Shown in pieces: positions 11,269 to 22,709 of a stretch of DNA of 64,000 nucleotides (positions are counted from its first letter, which is position 1; every line of letters starts with the position of its first letter). Origin of the DNA: Paracamarosporium sp. OC-R06-R3 (lineage: Eukaryota; Ascomycota; Dothideomycetes; Pleosporales; Didymosphaeriaceae); contig JACVRA010000170.1 in NCBI GenBank assembly GCA_019828545.1, forward strand, positions 242,808 through 306,807. Reading direction: 5' to 3'. Both the position numbers and the translations under genes were made by a program. The notes below the pieces were generated by a model. The model did not search any database. It was not told where the DNA came from and saw only the letters and a list, made by a program, of their open reading frames with translations.

Positions 11269-13007
11269 CTACAACCGCGAACCGTGGACGACCTTGTAGT
11301 CAACAGCCATCTCCAGACCATCGTCGTTGATGACCAGAATGCGAACGCTGCCACGGCCGTTGTCGAAGGACTCGGTGAGGCGGTGGAGCAGGTTGCTCTG
11401 GTCAAGGATAGGGAGACCCTGCTTGACGTCACCAGTCTCGGTCATGGCGACGACACGACCATCCTCACGGATGTCAAGGACACGGTACTGCTTGAAGACA
11501 GGGCCGAGCATGTTCTGGACAACGACGGACGGAGCCGGGTTGGAGATGAAGCTGGACTCCTCATGGAGCTGCTTGGTGAAGAGGTCAACACCAAGGTAGC
11601 GGTGCTGGCCGGTCTGGGAGGAGGTGGTGATGCGGATGACCTGGCAGGGGCGGCCCTGAAGGATCAGGAGATCGCCGATGCGGATGTGGTGGCAGGGGAT
11701 GGTGATAGTGTTAGGAGGAGCCATCTTGCGGGTGGTGACGGTCTTGCTGCTAGAGACGACAGAAGGACCGGTAGAGGGACGGTAAGTGGAGACGGGAGCG
11801 GGAGCGGGAGCGCGGGAGGGAGCAGGGGCGGGAGCGTGAGTGTCACGGAAGTGAGTAGGAGCGGGGGCGGGAGCGGGAGCGGAGGTGGTGTACTTCTCCT
11901 TGACAACGATGTCCTCGCGGATGTCCTTGTGCTGGGAAGCCTTGGAGGAGTGGTCGTGGGAGTGGTGGTGGCGGGAACCGTGAATGGGGTGAGCGATGTG
12001 ATCAGCTACCTTGTGGGCTGCCTTGGAGATACCGTGACGAAAAGAGTGGTACTGGCCGTCGTCGTCGTAATATCCCATATCACGCTTGTACTTCTTGGGG
12101 GCGTCAACAGTGGAACGAGTAGTCTCTACTCGAACCTCCTCGCGGTGAGGGTAGCGGCTGTCAACTGGGTCAACCTCCCGACGAGACGGGTAGGTGTCGT
12201 GTTTGGCAGTGAAGGACTCCTTGCGGTAACCGGAAGCCTGCTCGTAGCTGGGCTCGGTGCTGAGGTTGTGGCTGTCCTGAGCGTAACCACCGACGATGGG
12301 ACGGGTGCGCTCGCGGAATTGACGCTCGGAGACGTCAACCTGGGTGGTACCGTAGTCTGGCTGGGCACCCTGGACTGCGTTGAAGTCGCGGTCGTAGGTA
12401 GTGTGTTGAGATTGGATGTGGCTCCCGACGATGGGTCGTTGGGATGGGTAGCTGTAGTGAGGAAGGAGAAGGTCAGCTTGGGCAGGGAAGAGAAAAGAGC
12501 GGAAAAGTGGGGCGCTGCGTGTCGCTCGGACAACAATAAAACAGATTGGGTTAGGTAGGAGCTCGCTTCGGGCCAGTGCATCAGGGGGCGGGGGCGGCTG
12601 GGACGGACGCGGTGAGAGGTAAACAAGAAAAAGTGACTTACCGGTCGCGAGAGTCGCGGTGCTCGTGGATGTCAACCTCTACGCGCTCGGTGCGGCGGAC
12701 TGGCTGGGGCTGTCTGTAGCGGTGCTCCTCGTGGACGTGAACCTCCTCGCGGTGCTGCTGGGGCGGCTGAGGGCGGCGTTGGCGATCTTCAAAGACTCGT
12801 ACGTCCTCGGTGTAGGTTTCACGGCGCTCAACAGGTCGCTCAACGGGTCGTTCAGCAGGCTGATTGACGTGGACTGAGAAGGATTCCTGACGTTCAGAGT
12901 GACCTTCCCGTCCTGCCTGTGGTAGCTCTGCCTTTGCTTCTACCTGGACCTTTGTCGATTCCTTTACAGCGTCCTTGCTGACGTTCTTGTAGCTGGACGG
13001 GAAGACA
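11269..13007 (-). CDS. hex1: Woronin body major protein HEX1, with long N-terminal isoform
   Basis: HEX1 self-assembles into the crystalline core of Woronin bodies, peroxisome-derived organelles that plug septal pores after wounding. The core exon is 12451-11269. The first in-frame ATG (12078) gives a 269-residue protein: MGYYDDDGQYHSFRHG, a His-rich stretch (residues 30-50), an Ala-Pro linker (67-97), then the eIF5A-like HEX1 fold (about 123-269) ending in the peroxisomal signal SRL. Upstream, exon 12451 is open without ATG and joins in matching phase (2+1) across a 190-bp intron (GTAAGT donor at 12641) to a second coding stretch, 13007-12642, rich in charged repeats such as PVERPVERR. This supports a longer isoform of about 516 residues or more, as reported by splicing in other fungi. 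No ATG for the long form was found, so its 5' end is unresolved. Confidence 0.88.
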
Positions 13008-14107
13008 CTGAACGGGATCGGAACTGGCCTTGTCAGCGGGCGGTTGCCTCTGGTGGTGGGCAGTCTCACCTCTGGCTTCAAAATCCAGGTTGGCGGAGTC
13101 GTCGCGTCACTTCTAATCCCCTCGACCGAAAGGACAAGAAGCGACTTGGTGCTCCTTAGGTAGCGGCAACGAAGAAGCTGCGAGAGCCTTAGGAAGCCAG
13201 CGTGAAGGGGCGCGATTCAAGGCAAGGTGGTGCAATTGGTGGGGTGAGTGGAGGAGGGATGAATGCGTGTGCAGGAGGAGGAGAACAACTGTCCGTCAGC
13301 TGGCCGGGGCCCGGTGGGTTGCGGCGTTTCATAGGGTGCATAAAAGACGAGGTTGGGTTCATAAACAACGCCTTGCCGCTCCGGGACAGCTATCACACGC
13401 TAGCGCCGTCGCGACTTCCCCTTTTCACCACGGCGCACAACAAACAGCGCTGCCGCCCCGTCTTTCTCCAGCCGCGGCGGCTTGTGAAGCTCCACCCACC
13501 TCCAGCGCACCTCGGCGATCGCGTTGGCAGGGCGATGGCCTCGCATCGCGCGCGCAATCGCCAGCAGACGGCCAGCAGACTCCACTCGCGCCGCCGGGAG
13601 CTCCCTCTGGCGCGCCCGTCTCACCCACCCCAGGACGGGCCACTCACTTCGTGGTGCTTCGCAATTGGAGCTCCCTCATGCAGCCCGCGATAGTGCATCG
13701 CACCGGAGAGCCATTTCTCAGCTGAGCCCACCCCTGCCACCCGCTGGCCGCAGAGCTCCCAGCCTCCTCCATTGCTGCCATTGGTCGGCCCGAATGTGGC
13801 TGCTTTGCTCCAAGCAAGCCATGGCTGGCGGCCGCGTCGCCTATGCATCCGGCAGATCACGTGCAGCAACCACCGTGATGGTCGATCCTCACCATGCCAT
13901 GCCACAGGGACCGGGCGAGCACATGAAACATATCGAGCATTTGACGTCCGCTGACGTCTGTTACTTGCTATCGAATATGGGCTCCAACCATGGTTTGGGC
14001 CGCCATTGTCGCGCGTCACCAAAGCCTGTGCGTGCCGGGATATCCTTTCCAAACATCTGTTCTTCTGTTGGTGCACGCAATTGAAGCTGCCTTGGCAGAC
14101 TGGCCCA
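13008..14107. promoter_or_regulatory. HEX1 upstream region with leader intron and paired CRE-like sites
   Basis: This is the 5' side of HEX1 (minus strand). A possible leader intron runs from GTGAGA (13069) to the acceptor at 13008. Pyrimidine-rich leader-like sequence lies at about 13200-13300 on the minus strand. Farther up, two TGACGTC octamer-like cores at 13942-13948 and 13952-13958 lie 10 bp apart, matching the CRE/ATF-type bZIP site. A CCAAT box is present in inverted form near 13780. Function is inferred from motif identity only. Confidence 0.4.
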
Positions 14108-16251
14108 TCACCACGCAAGTACCTTCTTGACTCCACGCGCTCCAGGTCCAGCCTCCCACTGTGTCAAGCTCCGAAACTCGACTTCCATGACCCTCGGGGC
14201 AATGTATTTTATGCTGCAGTCTCGCACTTTGTTTTGGTCTGGAATCGTCTCCGCCTGTTGGTCCTGATCCGCTCCAAGTACTCCATCTACTGCCGTCTCC
14301 TCCAGCCTAAGGATCTCCCAGGCAACTCGTCCTGCTACAACCCCATCCCAGATTCCTTCACGGCGCGGAAAGTCCAGCATAAGTGCGATAGCCCGACGAC
14401 GGAGAGTAGACGATTGTGATTTCGTGACAACTAGCCACAAAGCAGATAACAGGCCAGAGTTTGATGAGAATACTGGGCGGGAGTGAGCTGGAATATGCGT
14501 CTTTGCATCGTACTCCGGATCTCTAGGGTTCGGATAGTAATCATCAGGTCGGGCTCCAGCAGGCACACTAAGGTCCGGAGGTGCCCTAAGAAGTGCGCAT
14601 GCCAGGTCTAGCATGGTCATCATGTCCTGTTCTTCCACACGCCAATCTATTTCGCGCGTGCGCTTCACTGGGTCGAACCCTTTAAAGAGCCTTAGGTAAA
14701 TTCGTATCTGCTCACGAAACAGCTTGATGCCAAGTATGGAATCTCGATCCTCTTGAGCCGTAATGTGCGACAAGCGTTCAAGAAATTGATCCAGACAGAT
14801 ACTCAAGGCATCAAATTGCCTTTGGAACTGCTGGTACTCGCTGTAAATCCATTCCGAACCGTTAGTTCCTGGCGGCGGTGGGTCGACGTCAAGCGTCTGC
14901 ATGAATCCTATCATTTCGTGGAACACAGCTTCGAAAGCATACCGTGCCTGAGAAAATGTCACAAAATGCGATGGAGGTTTGTCGAAATTTCGCTTCGGTC
15001 GTTTCGTCCAGGTCTCCAGCATATCCTTGCTCATGACGCCTCTTGCCTGTACGTCCATAGTCACAAAAATAGCTCGCAACGTCTTCAATGATACAGGATG
15101 GATTTGCTGATCATCTCTTTGGTCGTCAAGGACATGGTCCAGCTGATGCAAGATCTTTAGGCCACTATGCAAGTGCTCCAGGGCGGTCGCTTGGTGACCC
15201 TGGAAGCAGCACAGACAGTAGAACATGATGCAAGCAGTCATGACATCCATCATATCAGATATGCTTCTCTGCGAGGACGACTTCGTTAATTCTTGGATCG
15301 CGCGATTTGATTGCTCGACAGCGAACGCAATTTGTTTGTCCGAGATGTCGTCAGGGACTACAGGCATCCGGCCGCTGATGAACTTGCGATGTAGAGCTGC
15401 GATCGCGATAACGGCATGTCGGATTGCAGGGATAGTATGCGATGCTTGCAGCACTTCGAATTGCCAGAAAGCGGAATCGAAATATCCGGACATCTGCAGC
15501 CGTGAGCAACAGACGAGATAGAAGGGTTCTGTTAACCTACCTCGTACGCCGTCTGATATTTGAAGAAATGAAAGGCTTCTTGCTCCGCTGTCGAATTCAG
15601 ATCTAGGCTAAGAGAAGGGTTTACGAGGAATTGTGGAGGAGCGTATAGAACTGGGTTCGACGGATGCGTGGGCGCTGACATCTTGTAACCATCGCACTTC
15701 CGACCGGTCGATGTGCACCGCTGACAACTTGGTTTCGCTTCATCACATTTGATTCTTCGTATTCTGTGAATTTATCAGACGTGTTCCAATAATGTACATT
15801 TGCAGCACTGTGGTTGAATTAAGGTTCGATGTGACGGGGATGACGCATCAAGATCTGCCAGGTACGATCGACTACCCGGGGACACGGGAACGGCAACGTC
15901 TTCCTCAGCATCGCTACGGCCATAATTATGGCCCAAGGCCAAGACAAAAAGTGCATGCACCAGACATGCATGCTCTCGCCAGCAAGATGCTAGCTTCAAG
16001 AGGTAACGGGTATCCAGAGAAAAGAAATGCTCCGTGACAATTCTTGCTAATAATACCACTGACTAGGAAAGGCTTCTAACTCACCTACAGGTTATACATC
16101 CAGTCTTTGTCTTGGGCCTCCATACCTTCTTGCGGATATGCTCCTTCTTTCTTTTAGGTTTGTCAGGTTGTTCAGATTTGTCCTCGCTTTCGACCTTTTC
16201 GTCTGCCTTTGAGTTCTCAACAGTCGCTGTCGAACGAGTCTTTCTTGTCAT
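14108..16251 (-). CDS. Zn2Cys6 fungal transcription factor
   Basis: A nuclear DNA-binding regulator of the Gal4-type binuclear cluster class. Exons 16251-16085, 15763-15541 and 15493-14108 give 591 residues. The cluster is split by intron 1: GCITCR comes from exon 1 and IRRIKC onward from exon 2. The six cysteines are 52, 55, 62, 69, 72 and 79, spaced CX2CX6CX6CX2CX6C. A basic segment (KPKRKKEHIRKK, about residues 31-42) before it looks like a nuclear localisation signal. The rest is the helical middle homology region of fungal-specific factors, with AIRHAVIAIAALH, MTACIMFYCLCCFQGH and a Trp/Leu-rich C-terminus. Intron 1 is long for this genome (321 bp). Targets are unknown. A pentanucleotide repeat sits in the leader directly before the ATG. 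Confidence 0.9.
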
Positions 16252-16258
16252 CTCGTAT

Positions 16259-16288
16259 GCTGCTCTGCTCTGCTCTGCTCTGCTCTGT
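16259..16288. repeat. Pentanucleotide microsatellite (TGCTC)n
   Basis: About five to six perfect tandem copies of a 5-bp unit, reading CAGAG on the minus strand. It ends about 8 bases upstream of the Zn2Cys6 factor's ATG, so it lies in the 5' leader of that mRNA. Confidence 0.85.
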
Positions 16289-18717
16289 GAAACTCCTGTA
16301 TGAACGAGCGGACCATTGGGAAAGACGTGATTTTAACTTACGCCCTGAACTACTGCACCGTTCCAGTATAGACTCAACATAGGCTTAGGCCCGCGGTGGC
16401 AACATAAGCATACGTTCATTGGACCGTTCGTTCAATCGCTTGGCGTGCATGACGCGCGCTTGCTTCGACGGGTTAAGATCAGCTCTTTCGCATGCTTGTT
16501 TGACCCCTCGTCTCCAACGGCATCGCAGCAGCGCACGTTGCGTAAGGCTGCCAGCAGTGCATAGAAGCTGGCCTAACGACAACGATATTGAGTCGAAATA
16601 GGTAGCGTTTGCGAGTAAAACCCCATATGCCCCTCATATTTAGGATAAGCGGTCCCAAAGCGGTCGACACAGCCTTCAAGGTTTCTATTATCGACTTCAC
16701 GTTAGGAGAAGCGTTACCTCATGCGATGCGTGCGCATACTCAACTCCTCCGTTTGTCTCAACACTATCGAGATCGCAAGTCTTGCACCGCGCCTGCCGCC
16801 ATCCTCCAGCTGACATCAGAATCGTCGAGTTGGTACCGATCGTGACCATATTTGGCTCAAAACGCGAGTCGTGACAAGGACGCCAAGCAGCTTCACCGAT
16901 TGCGAGAGAGCGATATCGCACGACCGAGCGAATATTTCTTCCTACATTATCCTAACACCAGACCACTACGTAAGCTTGCACCTCCTCTCGGGTAGGGCTG
17001 AGCGTAGAATTTGAACTCCGACCAAAGATCCACACGAGCCATAGAGCGTAGCAGCCTCGGATGTGTGAATCACTTTAGTAAAATCGCATAGGCGCTATTC
17101 CCGACAGCCATCTTTAGGGCCCGGATTTCTCGGGAGATCTTCACACCATTCCTACCCGTGCACTGGATCCTTTGGCTGCACTTCAGACTAATGCAGGCAT
17201 GTCCTTACCGGACTTGACTCAGTTGCATAGTCTTATTCTGCTGCAGCTTGGTCCAGTGCGGAACTCCGTTATAATATTTTCAGACTTGGAACATTCTACT
17301 CATTAAGAAAGTAGACGGGTTCGTTTACTCTATTTGTGTGTGCTAATCTTGCCAGCCCCTGAAGGTTCTCTGTATAACACGGATGTTGCTGTATATGAGG
17401 AGCAATGCTCAGGTGAACACTTCTTGTGGCTTGGAAACCTTGTACAGGTCAAAATCCATATAACGTTTTTTGAAAGCTCCATATGAGTTAAGATCAAAAT
17501 TGGAAGAGAGGGCTCAAACGCAACATAGGGTACAAGACTACATCACTTTGCGCTTCGCATGTAACCCGAGAATGCACCAAGGCGATCAACATCATTGTGC
17601 AAGGTCCATCAACTCATTCAAAAGATCTTGGTGGCGCTGCTCTAGCCTTATCCAGGTCGAGCCTTTGTTACACGGTACCAAAAAAACCCTTCGGCGAGCG
17701 ATCCGAATGTGCACCGCCTGACTGCAATATGCAGTGCGCTTGAAACAAGATCCCCAAACTCCACACCGATGCGTACAGTTGTTTCACTACAGCACTTCCT
17801 CGGTCCACGTCCCTTCTGGAAGATGAAGGTGTAATATGTATCCGCGACTGTACCTGGAAACGACAGTTCCACCTGTCCCTCCTTACATTCCGAATGCCCT
17901 GCGACAAAAGCCACGTACGCTCCGGCAACCGGTATGAGGCTGGTATGCGGCGAGGCGGTGCACATGTCGCGGAAAGAGACATGACACGCGAATGACATCT
18001 GTCAACAAACGGCGGCTTGCAGCAAATTTTCAGCTCAAACATTAAATGTACAACAAGAGGGAAAGGATCATCAACATCTCTTTTGGAAACTGCCAGCGGT
18101 TTACCGCTCCTCAAATATCGGCAACAGGGATCGCGGGAATATGTGCATGTACCCCAGTGTTCCATTCCTGTCCCGCTTCTAGATGCATAGGTGGGTCCTA
18201 AATAGTCATGCTTCACCCGTTCTGGGAACGCAAGGCAGTGACGACGTCCGCTTTTTCGTCTTGTTGGGCGGGTGACCCCGAGATGCCAGTGGAAAGTTTG
18301 CGAGTGGCTCCTATGGCCCTTGCTGGCGATGAACCCAGAACCGATATAAATCGATGAGAGTGTGGACCTCCGCTTGCTCTTCAAAAATACCGAGCAAATC
18401 CTTTTAACCAAGGTACATAGTTTGTTACTTATTTGCTTTGTTCAATCCTTGGGCGAGGTCACGGAGACGCGCTGAATACCTTTTCGAACAGCCACGCAAA
18501 CGAATCCTTTGCGGGAATAGAAGCAGTGGCTGATTTACTTGGTCATTGCATTTCACCGGAATGCGATTTGAAGCGCGCCGCGGCACCATCCCAACGGCGC
18601 TCTGGCTTGAATGACCAACACTAGTTCAACTTCAACTATTTCTACGGCTACGAGAACAACCAACAACGTGATAATCCGAATAGCAAACTGAGAATTGTGC
18701 ATTCGATCGCTTGAATC
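16289..18717. other. Long intergenic region
   Basis: About 2.4 kb between the divergent Zn2Cys6 factor and the CBM18 chitinase. It must hold both promoters. Apart from one weak minus-strand open frame at 17648-17998, described separately, I see nothing definite. Confidence 0.45.
17648..17998 (-). CDS. Hypothetical small protein, doubtful
   Basis: An ATG-initiated open frame of 116 residues with six cysteines and alternating hydrophobic and polar stretches (SLIPVAGAYVAFVAGH, VADTYYTFIF) that look more protein-like than the surrounding frames. There is no clear signal peptide, no recognised domain and no obvious partner exon. A longer overlapping frame on the same strand (18411-17668) has poor composition. 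It may be a real single-exon gene, an exon of a longer gene, or chance. Confidence 0.2.
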   Translation of the reverse strand: MSFACHVSFRDMCTASPHTSLIPVAGAYVAFVAGHSECKEGQVELSFPGTVADTYYTFIFQKGRGPRKCCSETTVRIGVEFGDLVSSALHIAVRRCTFGSLAEGFFWYRVTKARPG

Positions 18718-20458
18718 ATGCATTTCATCTCCATCTCCCTTGGAGCATTGCTGCTCACGGCTGTACAAGCGCGGTTCGTTATGTATGCCGACGAGTAAGT
18801 CTCGGATCTCCTCTCCCTCGGCTATATGAACTGAAAATACTGCTAGGTGGCATCCCACACGTCCCATGAGAGCTGCCGACCGCGGTGCTATTGACCATGT
18901 CGTCCTCGCTTTTGCCATGGCCAACAACACAGCTGCCTTCCAACCTAAGATCCCTATCTCCACTTGGCGATCCGAATATCCAAACGCGAAGATCATGATT
19001 GCGATCGGTGGATGGGGTGATACGATCGGATTCTCTCAGGCAGCGAAAGACGATGCTAGCATTCAGAAGTTTGCAACTGATCTGGAGAGTCTGCTGACGA
19101 ATACCGGTGCCGATGGCGTGGGTAGGCTCATCTTTGAATCGAATTTTGGAAGCATACTGTGCTGACTGAGACATAGATATCGATTGGGAGTATCCTGGAG
19201 GCAACGGTGCGGACTACAAGGAGACTCCCAACTCAGCAAAGACCTACGAAATCGCGGCATTCCCTAAGGTCCTTGCTGCTATCCGCAAAGCTATTGGTAA
19301 AGACAAGCTTCTCTCTATTGCCGTTCCCGGGAAGAAGATCGACATGATTGCCTACACTGAAGAGACTGGCCCTCTCATCTGGCCCTCAGTCGACTACATC
19401 AATGTAAGTCTACCTCTCTATGACTGTTCCATTCCTCTTCTTTTTCTCCCGTGTGTTTCCTTAGTTCTAAACAACTGACTTGAGACCACCAGCTCATGGC
19501 ATACGATCTTATGAACCGCCGCGACACCAAAACAGCGCACCACACCAGCGTCGAAGGCGCCGCCGATGTTGTCAAAAACTATCTCGACATCGGCGCTCCA
19601 CCCTCAAAGATGAACCTTGGCTTCGCATTTTATGCGAAGTACTTCCAAACCGTCTCGTCCGGTTCCTCAGAATATGCTCTCGGTCTCCCCATCATTGCCG
19701 CCGAAGACCCAATCACAGGCAAAGACACGCTCACATCCGGAGCCTGGACTTTTGAACCCGCACATATGGATCCTGTTAACGTCTCCGGCTTGACTATAAG
19801 CCAGGACGGCACGTGCGGCCCCGACAAGGGCACCAAATGCGCGTCAGCATGCTGCAGCCAGTACGGCAACTGCGGCGTGAGCAAGGAGCATTGCAATGGT
19901 GCGTGTCAGCACGCCTTTGGCACCGGATGTACCGACCCTGATATCGCCGGTTCGTGGCAGTCTGCTGCAGCCGGCGGGATCGCGGACAAAGACGCAGGCG
20001 GCCAGTACTACCTCGATACTGCCAACAACTTGTTCTGGACATGGGACACGCCCGAGTTCATCACTGAGAAATTCGACAAGATTGTGAGGAAGCACAAGTT
20101 AGGTGGTGTGATGGCATGGAGCTTGGGCGAGGATAGTGCAGATTGGAGCCATATCAAGAAAATCAGTGAAGAATTGGGGAAGGATGTGTACAGTGGTGAT
20201 GGTGAGGACGAAAAAGAGGCTTCGGACCCTGTTGCAGCACCAAGAGCTAGGGAAACGCCTACAACTTTGGTTGTAGAGGTGGCGAAGCCAAAAGAGACTT
20301 ATGATATTGTCAATGTGGATGGTGGGGAGGATGCTGAGGAGGAAGATGACGATGATGAGTGGGAATACTTTTATACTGATGATGGGGAGGACATTGATTC
20401 TGATGAGGATTTCGATGAAAGGACTTTGAGTGAGGATGAGCTGTGGTATGACGAATGA
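18718..20458 (+). CDS. Secreted GH18 chitinase with internal CBM18 chitin-binding module
   Basis: Hydrolyses chitin, probably at the wall or outside the cell. Exons 18718-18794, 18847-19121, 19177-19403 and 19493-20458 give 514 residues. A signal peptide (MHFISISLGALLLTAVQA) is followed by a class V GH18 barrel with KIMIAIGGWGD (beta 3) and the catalytic DGVDIDWE motif at about 115-122, whose final Glu is the acid/base. LMAYDLMNR and GGVMAWSLGEDS are later barrel strands. A CBM18 with eight cysteines (about 300-338) is inserted inside the catalytic domain, before its last strands, instead of at a terminus. After residue 440 comes a tail very rich in Asp and Glu. The exon 2/3 junction splits the first Asp of DID. 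The barrel appears complete and active. Confidence 0.92.
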
Positions 20459-20798
20459 GCAGTATACTATACACGGTATTGTTTCAAAGCATCTCCTTTA
20501 GACGCTGGTGGACGGAAAAAGCTATGTTATGTTAAGATTATTGGTTTCAACTTCCTCTCTTAATAGGTCCATAGCGATAGTGTTCGGCATATGCAGAGAT
20601 CCGATTCTTAATATGAAAACGGTGTAGTGGTACAGGCGAACGTTAGTGCGGCAGGTGAGGCAGGTATGAGGAACGATCGGAAAGCCGAAAGGCACGCAAA
20701 AAGTGTGGTTCGGCGAAGAAAATCGATCACCGCGTGCAATCTGGGGAATCGCGCGATTTGTTTTTCGGTATTTACGCTGTGTCCACTTCCTTGTGCTG

Positions 20799-20822
20799 CG
20801 CTTGCTCCTGCGCTTGCTCCTG
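20799..20822. repeat. 12-bp direct duplication
   Basis: Two perfect adjacent copies of a 12-bp unit beginning CGCTTGCTCC, in the intergenic region before the F-box-like gene. Confidence 0.8.
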
Positions 20823-20951
20823 CCTCGTGCCAAGGAGCAACATTCACTAAACTCCGGGTACTTGCGTCTAGAAGGCTAGAATATAAACCTGCTTAAGTGA
20901 CTCTCGGAACAAGTTTCTCACGCACCATTCCACCCACCCATCAACCTCTCA

Positions 20952-22709
20952 ATGCAAACGGTACAAAATCAGAACAACGCACGCGTATCCAACATGGCGC
21001 AGCACCGTATATTAAAGAAAACCGATGCAAACGACAATAAAAGTGCATATATACACAACTTGCCAGAGGATGTCGGAATCGACGGCTCCCAACTGGGAAG
21101 TACGTTCTTCGTTAAGTTGAACACTGATATACGACTGATTATATACGACTACCTATGTGAATGGCTTCCCCCACTTACGTCCGAAAACTGTGGACGTGAC
21201 TGCCATGGTATTGTCCTATCATGCAAGCGGGCGAACAAAGAACTCTCTGAGGCAGCCGGCAAGCGTTTGAGGCTCTGGATGGATAATCTCATGTCCGATT
21301 TCCAAGTGGAGTATGAGCGCCCTATCACTTTTTACAAGAACATCCCTTCACATAACGGATGGGATGTACTCCGATCTGTTGTACTCAAGATCGATGTGCT
21401 GTTCTTGAAGGCCCGAGATTTTCCGCGCTATGGTCGTTTATATAGTTGGAACAACAAGGACGATCGCCCTCTCTATTTGAGTTACTGCTTGAATCTCGGT
21501 CTGAATCTTGTGAGGGACGAAAATCCGTTACGAAAAATCCTTCAAAAGCCGTTCGATAAAGTGACACTGTTGTTCACTTGCTCGAACCACAGCAGTATCG
21601 AAACCCTCAGTGTTGCGGATGCCAATATGGATGATCTCGAGAGTGTTCAAACCGATGGCTCTGGGGATTACGTTATTGACGAATTGGGGAACGGAAGCGA
21701 CAAGGACGGCGAGAATAGCGATGACTTCAAGAAAGGCAGGGCACGAGCTAAGATCCGCAACATCCTCGGGCATATCGAAAGCATGCACTGTGATCTCATC
21801 AATTCCATAGGCATTCACTGGACCCGTTTTCTGTCCATCGATGACTATCGCAAATATGAGCAATACGTTCAACGTCCCTGTTTGGTCCAGCCTCATGACT
21901 GCCAGGGCCTCCCTTTTGATAATCCCGTCTGCTGTCAAAAATGCCGCCAGGATTGTGCCCACCACTGGAAATGTACACGCAAACATTCTTGTCCACGTGA
22001 TTTTAAATCGTATATAGGGGATGCTGGATATTGCAATTGTCACGCCGAATGCGACGGACTCGACAAGAACTGCCCAGGATGGCACATATTCGTTGGTAAT
22101 GACCAAATCCAGCGTACTTGTGCAAATGAGCTGGCAGATGATGCCTTCAGACCCGGGCCCAAATTTGCCGAATATAAATCGCAAGCAGAACATGACTTTG
22201 CCTATGCGCAGTGGGAACGTATCACTAAGGCGAGTCTCAGCCAAGGCACATATGAGGGATCAGGAAAGTCGGATTTGGAGTGGTACCAATACCGGAAGTT
22301 GAAACCGATAACGCATGAGCCCAAGCGTATACAGACCAAGGAGATAGTCTACGCGTGGGACTTCCGGACTTCTACTGAGCCGTTTCAGGATAAATTGATG
22401 GGTGAGGTGTTCCGCTACAGGTCGGAACGCATCAAGCGCTTAGCAAAGCGTGCTCGCAAGCACGTACCAGAGGGTGTTGAAGAGTACGATAAAGAGTGGC
22501 CGAGTCGCTACTTTGTTCAATCCGACGATGGCATGGTGGGCATGGTGGGTACCAAGCACCCAAAGCGTTGGGTGATGGCGTGGCGGGAGTGGAGGGACGG
22601 TGACGACTTGTTTAATGGGATCAACTATTATGTGCATCAAGAATCATCCGCTAACGAGGAAGATGTGGAGTCTCAGGGCATTGAAATGCCAGTCGTAGCA
22701 AGGCAGTGA
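20952..22709 (+). CDS. F-box-like, cysteine-rich protein of unknown function
   Basis: A single-exon gene of 585 residues. Residues 53-100 resemble the F-box-like motif common in dothideomycete proteins: a hydrophobic-polar start (FFVKLNTDIRLIIYDYL) followed by LSCKRANKELSEAA. F-box proteins usually recruit substrates to SCF ubiquitin ligases, but a Skp1 interaction is only inferred here. Residues about 316-385 form an unusual Cys/His-rich block (CCQKCRQDCAHHWKC, then YCNCHAECDGLDKNCPGW) with more than a dozen cysteines, suggestive of metal binding but matching no domain I recognise. The C-terminal part is Trp/Arg-rich (YAWDFRTSTEP, RWVMAWREWRDGDD). The acidic stretch at about 225-265 has no obvious fold. 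Composition and length argue for a real gene. Confidence 0.75.
   Translation: MQTVQNQNNARVSNMAQHRILKKTDANDNKSAYIHNLPEDVGIDGSQLGSTFFVKLNTDIRLIIYDYLCEWLPPLTSENCGRDCHGIVLSCKRANKELSEAAGKRLRLWMDNLMSDFQVEYERPITFYKNIPSHNGWDVLRSVVLKIDVLFLKARDFPRYGRLYSWNNKDDRPLYLSYCLNLGLNLVRDENPLRKILQKPFDKVTLLFTCSNHSSIETLSVADANMDDLESVQTDGSGDYVIDELGNGSDKDGENSDDFKKGRARAKIRNILGHIESMHCDLINSIGIHWTRFLSIDDYRKYEQYVQRPCLVQPHDCQGLPFDNPVCCQKCRQDCAHHWKCTRKHSCPRDFKSYIGDAGYCNCHAECDGLDKNCPGWHIFVGNDQIQRTCANELADDAFRPGPKFAEYKSQAEHDFAYAQWERITKASLSQGTYEGSGKSDLEWYQYRKLKPITHEPKRIQTKEIVYAWDFRTSTEPFQDKLMGEVFRYRSERIKRLAKRARKHVPEGVEEYDKEWPSRYFVQSDDGMVGMVGTKHPKRWVMAWREWRDGDDLFNGINYYVHQESSANEEDVESQGIEMPVVARQ

Noticed and set aside
11284..12558. 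424-codon open frame antisense to HEX1
   Set aside because: It is a shadow of the strongly biased codon use of HEX1. The product is Val/Gly/Leu-rich with no domain, and the sense strand has a certain protein with correct splice phases.
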